From: Gemmatimonadales bacterium
Lineage (GTDB): Bacteria; Krumholzibacteriota; Krumholzibacteriia; LZORAL124-64-63
Assembly: GCA_019038745.1 (NCBI GenBank)
Contig: JAHOYV010000003.1
Coordinates: 62,001-126,000 of the forward strand
DNA length: 64,000 nt
Direction: 5' to 3'
A model generated the notes under the pieces. That model was not told the origin of the DNA. It did no database searches and saw nothing but the letters and a program-made list of their open reading frames with translations. A program made the translations under genes and the position numbers. This document shows, piece by piece, positions 37,801 to 45,196 of this stretch (within the stretch, counting starts at the first letter, position 1; the number at the start of each line of letters is the position of its first letter).

Positions 37801-38153
37801 CCACCGGTCAGAAGGATCAAACGGATTGGCGCATCGCCGTCCACACGGCCCGATTCCTGGCACGCTCCAAAACAGAAGTGGCGGCCCTGGGCAAAGGAAA
37901 AACAGCTTGGCTACTCAGCATTTTGAATGACCCGGATACCAGAATGTTACTGGGAATCAACAAACACGACGGCATACAATGGTTGAGCATGGAATCTTTG
38001 CAGAATCTCCTGCAGGCCATGGCCGCCGCCTGGTTGCTGGACAATGAAGCCACCGACCCTACTCCCCTCCTGGACGGAATGGCACTCATAATGGCCGCTG
38101 CAGAGAAATGCGGCTACCAAGTCCAGCCATTTGGAAAACTTCTATCCGGGTGA
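34818..38153 (+). CDS. large GH13 alpha-amylase-family protein with unassigned terminal domains
   Basis: 1111 residues. Residues 1-300 are mostly helical with no known match. A GH13 TIM barrel follows: DMVPNH (414-419), nucleophile Asp534 in IRFDAA, acid/base Glu599 in LLLAEAFW, and transition-state Asp660 in FLNNPDEKT. The usual His of the last motif (N-H-D) is replaced by Pro, as in the NTPD motif of GlgE maltosyltransferases; the AEAF motif also recalls GlgE. After a beta C-domain, about 230 residues remain unassigned (930-1111 largely helical). This suggests an alpha-glucan transferase or hydrolase of an uncharacterised subfamily. No signal peptide, so cytoplasmic. No glycogen genes are adjacent. 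ATG preceded by AAGGG. Confidence 0.85.
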   Translation: MDHTRGILRKYFVFEFALSDQAWHRYAVRSVLPRNLDSGLLESGLTDSSRELRQLTERINKDPERQTRGLQSLQAEMLLALRTVNQVLRWVAANYFLRDNPGSLDRSRDWIGEQIGSEALGQLYGVFVELFPPLAVSMARISPRDFLDEAPVDGRDLATIEMLLLFLNRANPATGDASDLFDDRELRRRASFVPFVTSLEDFLEQHEPPCAESSSLFHLLRAPMLAHPDSLAGQIDYMRTNWSLLLPEDLLERLQMALDVLKEFDVSRTGGAGPAPVLEFGPDSDAWDSDRVEPEAFSRDADWMSNVVLIAKSVHVWLNQLTRAYGRPIHLLSDIPDEELKMMSDRGITGLWLIGLWERSEASRRIKQYMGNPEAAASAYALREYSISADLGGYEAWQVLRDRAWGLGIRLASDMVPNHMGIDSRWVIEHPEYFLQASHPPYPAYEFSGGDLSDHPGVAIRIEDGYWDHRDASVVFQRVDETTGQARYIYHGNDGTSMPWNDTAQLNFLLPQVREAVIQVILDVARMFPIIRFDAAMTLARKHYQRLWFPAPGDAGAIPSRAEHGMTRPAFEQVFPTEFWREVVDRVAAEVPDTLLLAEAFWLMEGFFVRTLGMHRVYNSAFMNMLKMEENQKYRQTIKNVLEYSPEILKRFVNFLNNPDEKTAVEQFGRGDKYFGCTLLLATMPGLPMLGHGQIEGFSEKYGMEYRKAYWDEQVDQDMVQRHEHDIFPLLRRRHLFSGAENFRLYDFQTHSGHVDENVFAFTNGAGGQRALILYNNSYGSTSGKIHNSVPMNVGSAEDPHLVGHGLDQTLEIQSNPEAWILYRDPIRSRDYLMPGTELSEQGFSIDLQGYEYRVFMNFRLVTDKNGLWAKLAVQLGTDGSTDVSLDYRRLELEPTLARVRKLADPDQLPNHVETLKDLAQSPTANKLGPGTLKEFQSLLKKIPPSGLLASIHLRNFLKQLPDLWIDGSITGQDGASPGPCDEDLVVQEFALAVTTGQKDQTDWRIAVHTARFLARSKTEVAALGKGKTAWLLSILNDPDTRMLLGINKHDGIQWLSMESLQNLLQAMAAAWLLDNEATDPTPLLDGMALIMAAAEKCGYQVQPFGKLLSG

Positions 38154-38571
38154 GGGGAGCTTTTTGGGAGCACCTACTTTCCCCAATTCTCATGTGATTA
38201 TGGGAAAAATTATTTGGTGAAGACTTTCTTTGATGATTCCGACTGAAACGCTCTATAAAAAGTCCAATCGTCCGAATTGCTGCCCAATATTCAGTTTTCT
38301 TTTGGGAAAAATCTATAATTTCGCAAAATTTCTTTATTTTTCCCTTTACTAGACATCAATAATGGTTTGTAATTCTAGTTGTTACTCGCTGGCTAAAGGG
38401 AACTCGCTCCGGGTCAATTCCGACCCTTTGCAAGCGTTAAACTGGTTGTTTACCCCCAAGCCTGTCAGTCCCCTAATTTGCAGGTATGGGGTCCGTAGCG
38501 TTGAACTCGCCCGTTTAATGCACAGCGATAACTTTAATCAACTGGTCCTGCACCCTCTGAGGAGAGACAAC
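38154..38571 (+). other. intergenic leader before the small secreted protein
   Basis: A 418-bp gap, A/T-rich in 38160-38370. It contains a small hairpin GGGTC...GACCC (38411-38426). A frame is open through 38362-38571 into the next gene, but its codons look non-coding and a strong ribosome site (GAGGAGAG) and signal peptide start at 38572, so I read it as an untranslated leader. No known riboswitch pattern recognised. Confidence 0.45.
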
Positions 38572-39168
38572 ATGAAGAAAGTAATCGTTTTGCTGATGGT
38601 CAGCTTGATGGCAGCCAGCTCGGCTTTTGCCGTGGTGGATGAAACCGTAAACAGTATGGGCATCTATTTCGACGCCAATGCGGATGTTTACGAATTCGTC
38701 TCAGGTCCTTATGTTGAAGTTCCTGCATATGTCATGCTGACGAACTCTGATGCAGGGAGCGTCTGGGGCTACGAATTCGGTTTTATTGTGGAAGGTAATT
38801 ACATTGCCCCCTCAATAACCCTGAATGGCACGGGTCCGATCGATGTTGGTGGAGGCCTTGGTAACCACATCGTTGGTTTGGCCTCTCCCATCGCCGTTAC
38901 CCCGGCCACCATCCTGGCGACCATCAAGGTCCTCCCCATGGATACCGCGCCGATCTCCTACCTGTTGAAGGGTGCAACCCCCAACTCCCTGTATGGCTCC
39001 AACACTCCCAACATCGTGGCGCCTCCTGGAGACGTCCTGGTGGGATGCGCCATGTCAGCTTGGGATGCCGAACTTGGTGTGCCGATGATCTGTGCCTACG
39101 TCAATGGTTCTGGTGTCGTCGCCACGGACGAAGCGAGCTGGGACAGCGTTAAGAGCCTGTACCGGTAG
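38572..39168 (+). CDS. small secreted protein of unknown function
   Basis: A 198-residue exported protein: signal peptide KKVIVLLMVSLMAASSAFA, then a beta-rich domain beginning MGIYFDANADVYEF with a later VWGYEFGF. The shape suggests a small cohesin-like or immunoglobulin-like sandwich. It ends in the short motif ASWDSVKSLYR; similar (S/T)W..VK.LYR endings are, as far as I recall, common among secreted proteins of related uncultured phyla and may be a sorting or processing signal. ATG 38572 has GAGGAGAG upstream. No catalytic motif. Monocistronic with a terminator directly after. Confidence 0.75.
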   Translation: MKKVIVLLMVSLMAASSAFAVVDETVNSMGIYFDANADVYEFVSGPYVEVPAYVMLTNSDAGSVWGYEFGFIVEGNYIAPSITLNGTGPIDVGGGLGNHIVGLASPIAVTPATILATIKVLPMDTAPISYLLKGATPNSLYGSNTPNIVAPPGDVLVGCAMSAWDAELGVPMICAYVNGSGVVATDEASWDSVKSLYR

Positions 39169-39200
39169 GTTTCAACCGTTCATTTGGCCGGTGCTAGTGA

Positions 39201-39240
39201 AAAACAGCCCCTCTGGATTATTTCCGGGAGGGGCTGTTTT
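39201..39240. terminator. bidirectional Rho-independent terminator
   Basis: AAAACAGCCCCTC, a 14-base loop, GAGGGGCTGTTTT then CTTTT. The 13-bp stem has A-runs on one side and T-runs on the other, so it can end transcription of the secreted protein gene (plus) and of the oligopeptidase gene (minus). Confidence 0.9.
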
Positions 39241-39264
39241 CTTTTGAGACCGATCCGATCCCGA

Positions 39265-41379
39265 CTACCGGGAGATTCCCACCAAATCACACAGAAAAGC
39301 ATAGCCCAGCGCTGTCTCCTCAAGACGACGGAAGCGGCCCGAAGCGCCGCCGTGACCCGCGCCCATATTGATTTTCAGCAACAGGAGGTTGTCGTCGGTC
39401 TTGGTCACGCGGAGCTTGGCCACCCACTTGGCCGGCTCGAAGTACTGCACCTGGCTGTCGTTCAATCCCGTGGTAACCAGCATCGCCGGATAATCCTGTG
39501 CCACAACGTTGTCGTAGGGAGAATAACTCAGCATGTAGTCGTAGTATGTCTTGTCGTTGGGATTGCCCCACTCGTCGTACTCGCTGGTGGTCAAGGGAAT
39601 GCTGTCGTCCAACATGGTGGTTACCACATCCACATAGGGCACCTGGGCAACTACACCCCGCCACATTTCAGGCTCCATGTTCACGACCGCGCCCACAAGC
39701 AATCCGCCGGCCGATCCGCCCATGGCGAACAAACCGTCCTGTGCTGAATATTTTTGTTGAACCAGCCACTTCCCGCAGTCGATGAAGTCGTTGAAAGTGT
39801 TTTTCTTCTTCAGTAGTTTGCCTTCCTCATACCATTGACGCCCCAGTTCCTCTCCACCCCGAACGTGGGCAATAGCGTAGACGAAGCCCCGGTCCAGGAG
39901 ACTCAAAAGGGAGGAACGGAAACCGGCGTCCATGCTGTATCCGTACGATCCGTAGGCGTACAGCAACAACGGTGCCTTACCATCCTTGACGAATCCCTCG
40001 CGATACACCAATGAAACGGGAACCCGCGCCCCGTCCCGGGCGATAACCTGCACGTACTCGGACTTGTAGTTATCCGGAGAGAAGCCCCCGAGCACTTCCT
40101 GCTGTTTGACCAGCTTGCGGGTCCGCGCCTTCATGTCGTAATCGAAGGTGGAGCGGGGAGTGGTCAGCGAGGTGTAACCGAAGCGCAGGACATCCGTGTC
40201 CATCCTGGGATTGACCGAGGTCCAGGCCGACCAGGTGGGATCCCTGAAATCCAGAATGTACGGCTCGCCGTCGTCCATGGGCAAGACCCTCAGGTGGTTC
40301 AGGCCGTCGAAGCGCTCGGAGAGCACCAGCCAGTCGGTGAATACCTCAAAACCCTCCAGCAACACATCATCCCGATTTGGGATCACCTCTTGCCACGAGG
40401 CAAGGCCGGTCTCACCCAGCCCGCACTCCATGAGCCGAAAATTTTTGGCGTGGAGATTCGTCCGGATCAGAAAACGGTCGGCCTGGTGATCAATCGAATA
40501 TTCCATATTCTTCTGCCGGGCCTGGAAAACCCGGAACTGGCCGGTCGGATCGTCGGCCGCCAGCAGATGTACTTCCGAGCTCAGGGTCTGGGAGCACGAA
40601 ATACCCAGGAAACGGTCCGATTTCGTCCTCCAGACATAACAGCTGAAAGTGTCGTCCTTCTCCTCGTACACGAGGACGTCACCGGCCGGATCGGTGCCCA
40701 GGGTATGCCGCCAGATCTGGTAGGAACGCAAGGTTTCCGGATCCTGCCGACCGTAGAAAATCGTCTGATTGTCCATCGCCCAGGCGGTATTGCCCGTCAC
40801 GTTGGGAATCACATCATCCTTTATCCGACCCGTTTCCAGATCCTTCACTCTTAGAGTGTAGAAGCGACGGCCACCCGTATCAATGCCGTACACCGCCAGT
40901 TTGTTGTCCGGACTGATGTTCACCCTCCGAAGTGAAAAATAGTCAGTCCCCTCAGCCAGGGCGTTCCCGTCAAACATGATCTGTTCGGCACCCTCCATGC
41001 TCCCAGGTCGCCGACAATGCAGGGCGTACTCTCCACCCTCGATAAAGCGGGTGTAATACCAGTAGCCGCGCAGTTCGTAAGGAGCCGAGGAATCATCCTC
41101 CTTTATCCGGCCCTTCATTTCCTCGAAGAGGGCACTCTGGAAATCCGCGACCGGAGACATGGCTGCTTCCAGGTAGGCGTTTTCCGCCTCCAGGTAGGTG
41201 ATTACCTCGGGATTCTCCTTCTCGCGGAGCCAGTAATAGTTGTCCGTGCGCGTATCCCCGTGGATCTCCAACTCGTGGGGACGAACCTGTGCAACGGGAG
41301 GATCTTGAATATTTCCTCCGCAGCCGGCGAAAACCAAGGTTCCCATCATGGCAAGGATCACCTTCTGTCTGGATGTCAT
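39265..41379 (-). CDS. oligopeptidase B-type prolyl oligopeptidase family serine peptidase, lipoprotein
   Basis: A 704-residue S9A peptidase: N-terminal beta-propeller (about 80-430) gating an alpha/beta-hydrolase domain with catalytic Ser556 in GGSAGG, Asp641 in GLNDSQV and His676 in GAGHGG. The sequence AYGSYGYSMD...SLLDRGFVYAIAHVRGG is typical of oligopeptidase B (PtrB), which cuts short peptides after basic residues. Unlike the cytosolic E. coli enzyme it has an N-terminal signal with lipobox-like VFAGC (Cys20), suggesting a membrane-anchored periplasmic form. Stop lies near the bidirectional terminator. The methyltransferase gene immediately upstream (4 bp) is on the same strand. Confidence 0.93.
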   Translation of the reverse strand: MTSRQKVILAMMGTLVFAGCGGNIQDPPVAQVRPHELEIHGDTRTDNYYWLREKENPEVITYLEAENAYLEAAMSPVADFQSALFEEMKGRIKEDDSSAPYELRGYWYYTRFIEGGEYALHCRRPGSMEGAEQIMFDGNALAEGTDYFSLRRVNISPDNKLAVYGIDTGGRRFYTLRVKDLETGRIKDDVIPNVTGNTAWAMDNQTIFYGRQDPETLRSYQIWRHTLGTDPAGDVLVYEEKDDTFSCYVWRTKSDRFLGISCSQTLSSEVHLLAADDPTGQFRVFQARQKNMEYSIDHQADRFLIRTNLHAKNFRLMECGLGETGLASWQEVIPNRDDVLLEGFEVFTDWLVLSERFDGLNHLRVLPMDDGEPYILDFRDPTWSAWTSVNPRMDTDVLRFGYTSLTTPRSTFDYDMKARTRKLVKQQEVLGGFSPDNYKSEYVQVIARDGARVPVSLVYREGFVKDGKAPLLLYAYGSYGYSMDAGFRSSLLSLLDRGFVYAIAHVRGGEELGRQWYEEGKLLKKKNTFNDFIDCGKWLVQQKYSAQDGLFAMGGSAGGLLVGAVVNMEPEMWRGVVAQVPYVDVVTTMLDDSIPLTTSEYDEWGNPNDKTYYDYMLSYSPYDNVVAQDYPAMLVTTGLNDSQVQYFEPAKWVAKLRVTKTDDNLLLLKINMGAGHGGASGRFRRLEETALGYAFLCDLVGISR

Positions 41380-41383
41380 GCAA

Positions 41384-42142
41384 TTACCTCTTTCCGATCA
41401 CCAGGATCTCGGTGGCCAGAATTGGGACTGATGCGCGGTCGGGCCGGAACAGGGTAGCCCGAGCCAGGCTGCGCAGGGGTTCCCAGGGAATCATATCCAT
41501 GGGAGCGGTCATGTGAAAAACATCGTCTACGGAAAAGCCCGCCTCACGCACCAGGCGAACAATTTCGTCGGCCTTGTAGATGCGGGCCCGGGCGTATCTA
41601 TCGTGCAGGAACTTCGGCCACCAGCTGACCAGCGGCACTCGGTTCCAGGGCAATAACGGCAGGTCGGCGCCGTGGGTTTCAAACAGCCACCACTTATTGG
41701 GCACCGAGAGAATCAGACGGCCGCCCGGGCGTAGAATATTCCGCATCCGGCGCAGGGCAGCCACCTCGTCCGGCACGTGCTCCAGAACGGTGAAGGAGGT
41801 CAGAACGTCCGCCGGGCCGGCCGGCAAAGTGGTTTTTCCCGGAGCCAGAACTTCAGTGGCAACCCGATCAGACAAGCCTTGAGCCCTGATCTCCACATTG
41901 AAGTCGTACAGAAAATCTTCATTTACGTCCAGGCCCGTAACGTGGTCGAAGAACGGCGCCAGCAATAACGTCTGGGCACCATTGCCACAGCCGAAGTCCA
42001 CGAGATGGCCTCCGGAGCTGGGGAACCAAGGTTCAACCAACCTTCGGCGTCGTTCCAGAATCATCTGCCCCGAACTGGCAGGTCGACCGCCGGCCAGGTT
42101 AGGGACCGAGTGGAGTGTTTTATTTGGATCGTGGTTGTTCAC
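41384..42142 (-). CDS. class I SAM-dependent methyltransferase
   Basis: A 252-residue methyltransferase. Motif I VDFGCGNGAQTLL (about 48-60), motif II GLDVNEDFL, and the post-motif VLTSFTVLEHVPDEVAALRR are as in the Methyltransf_11 group. The C-terminal half has hydrophobic and aromatic residues (KWWLFETHGADLPLLPWNR) similar to enzymes acting on lipid, sugar or quinone-type substrates. The substrate cannot be named. GTG start at 42142 with GAGG close upstream; ATG 42064 is an alternative that would still keep the SAM site. Forms an operon with the oligopeptidase gene, 4 bp away, and is divergent from the next small gene. Confidence 0.85.
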   Translation of the reverse strand: MNNHDPNKTLHSVPNLAGGRPASSGQMILERRRRLVEPWFPSSGGHLVDFGCGNGAQTLLLAPFFDHVTGLDVNEDFLYDFNVEIRAQGLSDRVATEVLAPGKTTLPAGPADVLTSFTVLEHVPDEVAALRRMRNILRPGGRLILSVPNKWWLFETHGADLPLLPWNRVPLVSWWPKFLHDRYARARIYKADEIVRLVREAGFSVDDVFHMTAPMDMIPWEPLRSLARATLFRPDRASVPILATEILVIGKR

Positions 42143-42172
42143 TTCCCCTCAAACCTCTGATATCCTCGTCCC

Positions 42173-42664
42173 ATGGACAAAAAAAAGAAATCAAATCGCC
42201 AGGATTCCCCGACCGAGGGCAAAACCCTCCGTGACCGGAAATTCAACCTTACCGAGGCCTTGGGCCGTGAAAACGTAGACCTGCTCAAGGGGGCCTCCCC
42301 CGTGGCCAAGGGACGTCAGGTCCTGCTGGAAATCAAACAGTTCCTGGACAACGGATTGGCTGATTCAAACGGCTCTCTGCTGCGGACAATCATGGCCCGG
42401 ATGGAGGACAACCCGCCCTTGCTGTCCCAACATTTTGATAATCCGTTGGGCGCCCTGGCCGAAACCATCGAAAACATCCTGAACAATGACAGACTCCTGG
42501 TCGACCTGGTCCGCGACACGGACGCGCGCTGGGGCCGGGAATATCAGGAACGCCCACGATTCGAACTGGACGATACTCCCGCGCTACCGGATGACCCCTA
42601 CACCATCGCCGGCGTCCGAGCCCAGTTGACCGACCTACAGACGGAACTCTACACCGAGGATTAA
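42173..42664 (+). CDS. hypothetical protein, 163 residues
   Basis: Unrecognised soluble protein, charged and mostly helical. A Lys-rich N-terminus (DKKKKSNRQD) leads into an amphipathic helical region (about 35-115) and an acidic proline-containing C-terminus (RFELDDTPALPDDPY). No signal peptide, cysteines or catalytic motif. It reads as real coding sequence by codon usage but lacks an obvious ribosome site. It lies 30 bp from the divergent methyltransferase start. Confidence 0.55.
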   Translation: MDKKKKSNRQDSPTEGKTLRDRKFNLTEALGRENVDLLKGASPVAKGRQVLLEIKQFLDNGLADSNGSLLRTIMARMEDNPPLLSQHFDNPLGALAETIENILNNDRLLVDLVRDTDARWGREYQERPRFELDDTPALPDDPYTIAGVRAQLTDLQTELYTED

Positions 42665-42717
42665 ATCGGCGGGAGTTACGACTATTGTCGAGTGTAAGCT
42701 ACGGTCCTGTAAATGAC

Positions 42718-44184
42718 TCATTCATCCCGAGTCCTGAAGCTCACCAGGTATTCGCTTAGTTCATTGCCGTTCTCGTCCATGAATCCCCCTCCGGTAGGTG
42801 AATTCAGGGCAAACCCATAAGACACCCCTGCCACCAAAGCCACGGGTATAGTCAGAACCGTTCGATCATCGTTGTAGCTGACCATTCCTGCGACTTCCGG
42901 TATGGGCTGCCCGGTACTCATGACCGACCAGCTTTTATCCTTCATCGGGCGATCGAAGGTTATGATCACCGCAGGGCAAGACGTGTCGACGTCCACCGCG
43001 CCATTGGGGGGATTCACCGAAAGCACACTGGGAGCTTTTGCTCCCTTTTCCAAAGCCTCTGCGGTCCATTCATTTTCCAGGGTGGCAATGCTGGCCTCGG
43101 CCACTGCGGCATAGTCCGAAAAGAACCCTACGACGACAGGCATGAACTGTTCAAAAGTCTGGTATTGGTCACGATTGTTCTCGTACTCGGCGAGAACTTC
43201 GAAAAGCTCCGAAATCCAGTAGAACCCAATCCTTTGCTGATGTTCGAGATGCCGGGACACCTTGTCTTCTCCGGCCGTGTCACTGATCCATTTTATCGTC
43301 ATGACCCTGACCAACGATTCGTAAAACATGGTTTGCCAGTTGCCGTAAGCCTTCGATTTCATTTTTTCGGCAACGAGCGGATACAGGGCTTGGCCGGCGG
43401 ACTCGAGTGCTTTCTCATGGTCGTCAACAAGCGGATTGATGAAGGAATGGCTAAACTCGTGGACGATGGTGTGAATCACCTTCTCGGGAAAATCAGGCAA
43501 ATTCTGAGCGTCGACTTGCCAAACCCCCAGGATACTGTGGAACTCGATTAACCCGTCCGGTTGGATAAAACTGGGTCCGTAGCTGTGGCCACCATTAAAC
43601 ATGGCCAGCTCAATGCGAAACTCTGCGGGTGATCGAACGCCAAAGTATTCGGCAAACCAGGGAACGATGTCGGTGCTCGCGAGGAGGAGGCTCAACCGGT
43701 TTTGAGCCTGGACGAACCAGTCGTTGTGAGTGGTGAAAAAACCCATATAGTCGGATTCCTTCGCAAACTTTCGAGCCTCAACCAGGAATTTTCCGGCTTC
43801 CGCCGTCGTCCATCTATTATCAAGCGAAACTGGAAGTGGATCAAAAGGCACCCTCTCCTGGAGACCGGGTGGGTCCGTAACATGAAGCGCTAATTCCATC
43901 GGGGCATTGTAGGAAATACCATGATTTTGCCTCAGTAGCCTGGCCAGTTCAACAACCGCGTGATCCCGGTAATCATGAAAAACGGAATCGGCCTCTGCAG
44001 CATAGGACGGGATCTTGCACTGGATGTATTCCTGATTCCCGGCCAGACGGAATATCAGGCTGAAAAGTTCAATACGTGGATCCACGGTAACGGGAATTAT
44101 TGCCGGAGATGCCAGGGTGGAAGAAGAAATTGCGAGAAGGGATATCAAGAAAAACAGCGTGAAGATGCGTCTTTGGTTTTTCAC
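42718..44184 (-). CDS. secreted DUF4932-like metalloprotease with C-terminal Ig-like domain
   Basis: 488 residues: signal peptide (hydrophobic core about 8-24), then a domain with a zinc-metalloprotease motif HEFSH at 242-246 (HExxH) in IHTIVHEFSHSFINPL. The context resembles DUF4932 proteins. A C-terminal 100-residue Ig-like module of the Big_5 type follows (VNPPNGAVDVDTSCP; ITFDRPMKDKSW; FRTRDE). GTG start with AAGGAG six bases upstream. It probably acts outside the cytoplasm on proteins or peptides, but catalysis is inferred from the HExxH motif only; the third zinc ligand is not obvious to me. Confidence 0.82.
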   Translation of the reverse strand: MKNQRRIFTLFFLISLLAISSSTLASPAIIPVTVDPRIELFSLIFRLAGNQEYIQCKIPSYAAEADSVFHDYRDHAVVELARLLRQNHGISYNAPMELALHVTDPPGLQERVPFDPLPVSLDNRWTTAEAGKFLVEARKFAKESDYMGFFTTHNDWFVQAQNRLSLLLASTDIVPWFAEYFGVRSPAEFRIELAMFNGGHSYGPSFIQPDGLIEFHSILGVWQVDAQNLPDFPEKVIHTIVHEFSHSFINPLVDDHEKALESAGQALYPLVAEKMKSKAYGNWQTMFYESLVRVMTIKWISDTAGEDKVSRHLEHQQRIGFYWISELFEVLAEYENNRDQYQTFEQFMPVVVGFFSDYAAVAEASIATLENEWTAEALEKGAKAPSVLSVNPPNGAVDVDTSCPAVIITFDRPMKDKSWSVMSTGQPIPEVAGMVSYNDDRTVLTIPVALVAGVSYGFALNSPTGGGFMDENGNELSEYLVSFRTRDE

Positions 44185-44264
44185 AGAATCTCCTTAATTG
44201 GCCTTCGCCAACAGTTCCGGCAAAGGACCCACTGCCCAGCCACCTCGGTAATCACCCAGGCTAC

Positions 44265-44981
44265 TCACTCGGTCCTGGAAGGAAAGAGCCCGATCAGTTC
44301 CGCCAGGGAGTCGATCACCAGGTCCGGCTTTGCCGAGCGGACCAGGCCAGGGGCCACCAAGCCGTAGGTGCAGCCCACCGAGACGGCGCCCATCGCCTTG
44401 GCTGCGTTGATGTCGTTGGGGCTGTCTCCCACGACGACCACTGCCTCCGGCTTCACGTCCAAGCCGTCAAGACAAGCTTGCAGATGTGACGGATCCGGCT
44501 TGCGAACGGGAGCCTCGTCACCGGCCACGATCCTGCGAAAGGCCCCTTCCAGATGGAGCCCCGCCAAAATCGCATCGGTGAATTTCCGGGGTTTGTTGGT
44601 CGCAAGGTGCAAAGGGAAGCGCCGAAACCTGGCCAGCATGTCCAGCACCCCTGGGTAGGTGATTGTGTTGTCCAACAAGTGCCGTCCGTAGTATTCCCTG
44701 AAAACAGTCAACCCCTGTTCAAGCATCTCGTCGCTGACAGGCAGTCCGGCCCGCCCCGTCATTCCTGTCCGGACATCGTGCCACAGGGTGCGGGTCAGCA
44801 ACCTCACAACACCGTCCCCAACGTAGCCGCGAATGGTGTCGCCCGGCAATTCAGGCAGATCGAAACGCCCGCGAGTAAAATTGGCGGCCAGTGCTATATC
44901 CAGCCCTGAATCGACCAGTGTCCCATCCAGATCGAAGATGAACGCCTCGGCACGGCGTCCCTTGTACTTCTTCTTGCCCAT
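44265..44981 (-). CDS. gph: HAD phosphatase, phosphoglycolate phosphatase-like
   Basis: A 238-residue haloacid-dehalogenase hydrolase. Motif I FDLDGTLVDSG (nucleophile Asp in DLDGT), a helical cap with GYVGDGVVRLLTR, motif II/III around ATNKPRKF and KPDP, and motif IV VVVGDSPNDINAAKAMG. The cap motif and length match phosphoglycolate phosphatase (Gph), which clears 2-phosphoglycolate. Related HAD enzymes share these features, so the substrate is likely rather than proven. GGGGAGGA precedes the ATG. Monocistronic. Confidence 0.85.
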   Translation of the reverse strand: MGKKKYKGRRAEAFIFDLDGTLVDSGLDIALAANFTRGRFDLPELPGDTIRGYVGDGVVRLLTRTLWHDVRTGMTGRAGLPVSDEMLEQGLTVFREYYGRHLLDNTITYPGVLDMLARFRRFPLHLATNKPRKFTDAILAGLHLEGAFRRIVAGDEAPVRKPDPSHLQACLDGLDVKPEAVVVVGDSPNDINAAKAMGAVSVGCTYGLVAPGLVRSAKPDLVIDSLAELIGLFPSRTE

Positions 44982-45196
44982 GAATCCTCCCCAAGTTTCT
45001 CAATATGGACTCAGAATACCCCGTTCCCTTCCCGCTGACAAGTACAGGGGGAAAGAGCCCACTTCACCAGTAGCGGTTCGCAAAGGATCGGGTTCGCCAT
45101 TGATCAAAATCGACTCCGAGGATATTATTGATGCACTTGCCCGGATTTCATATCAGCCACGGACGGCCACCGGGATGGAACCGCCATGGAGATCTC

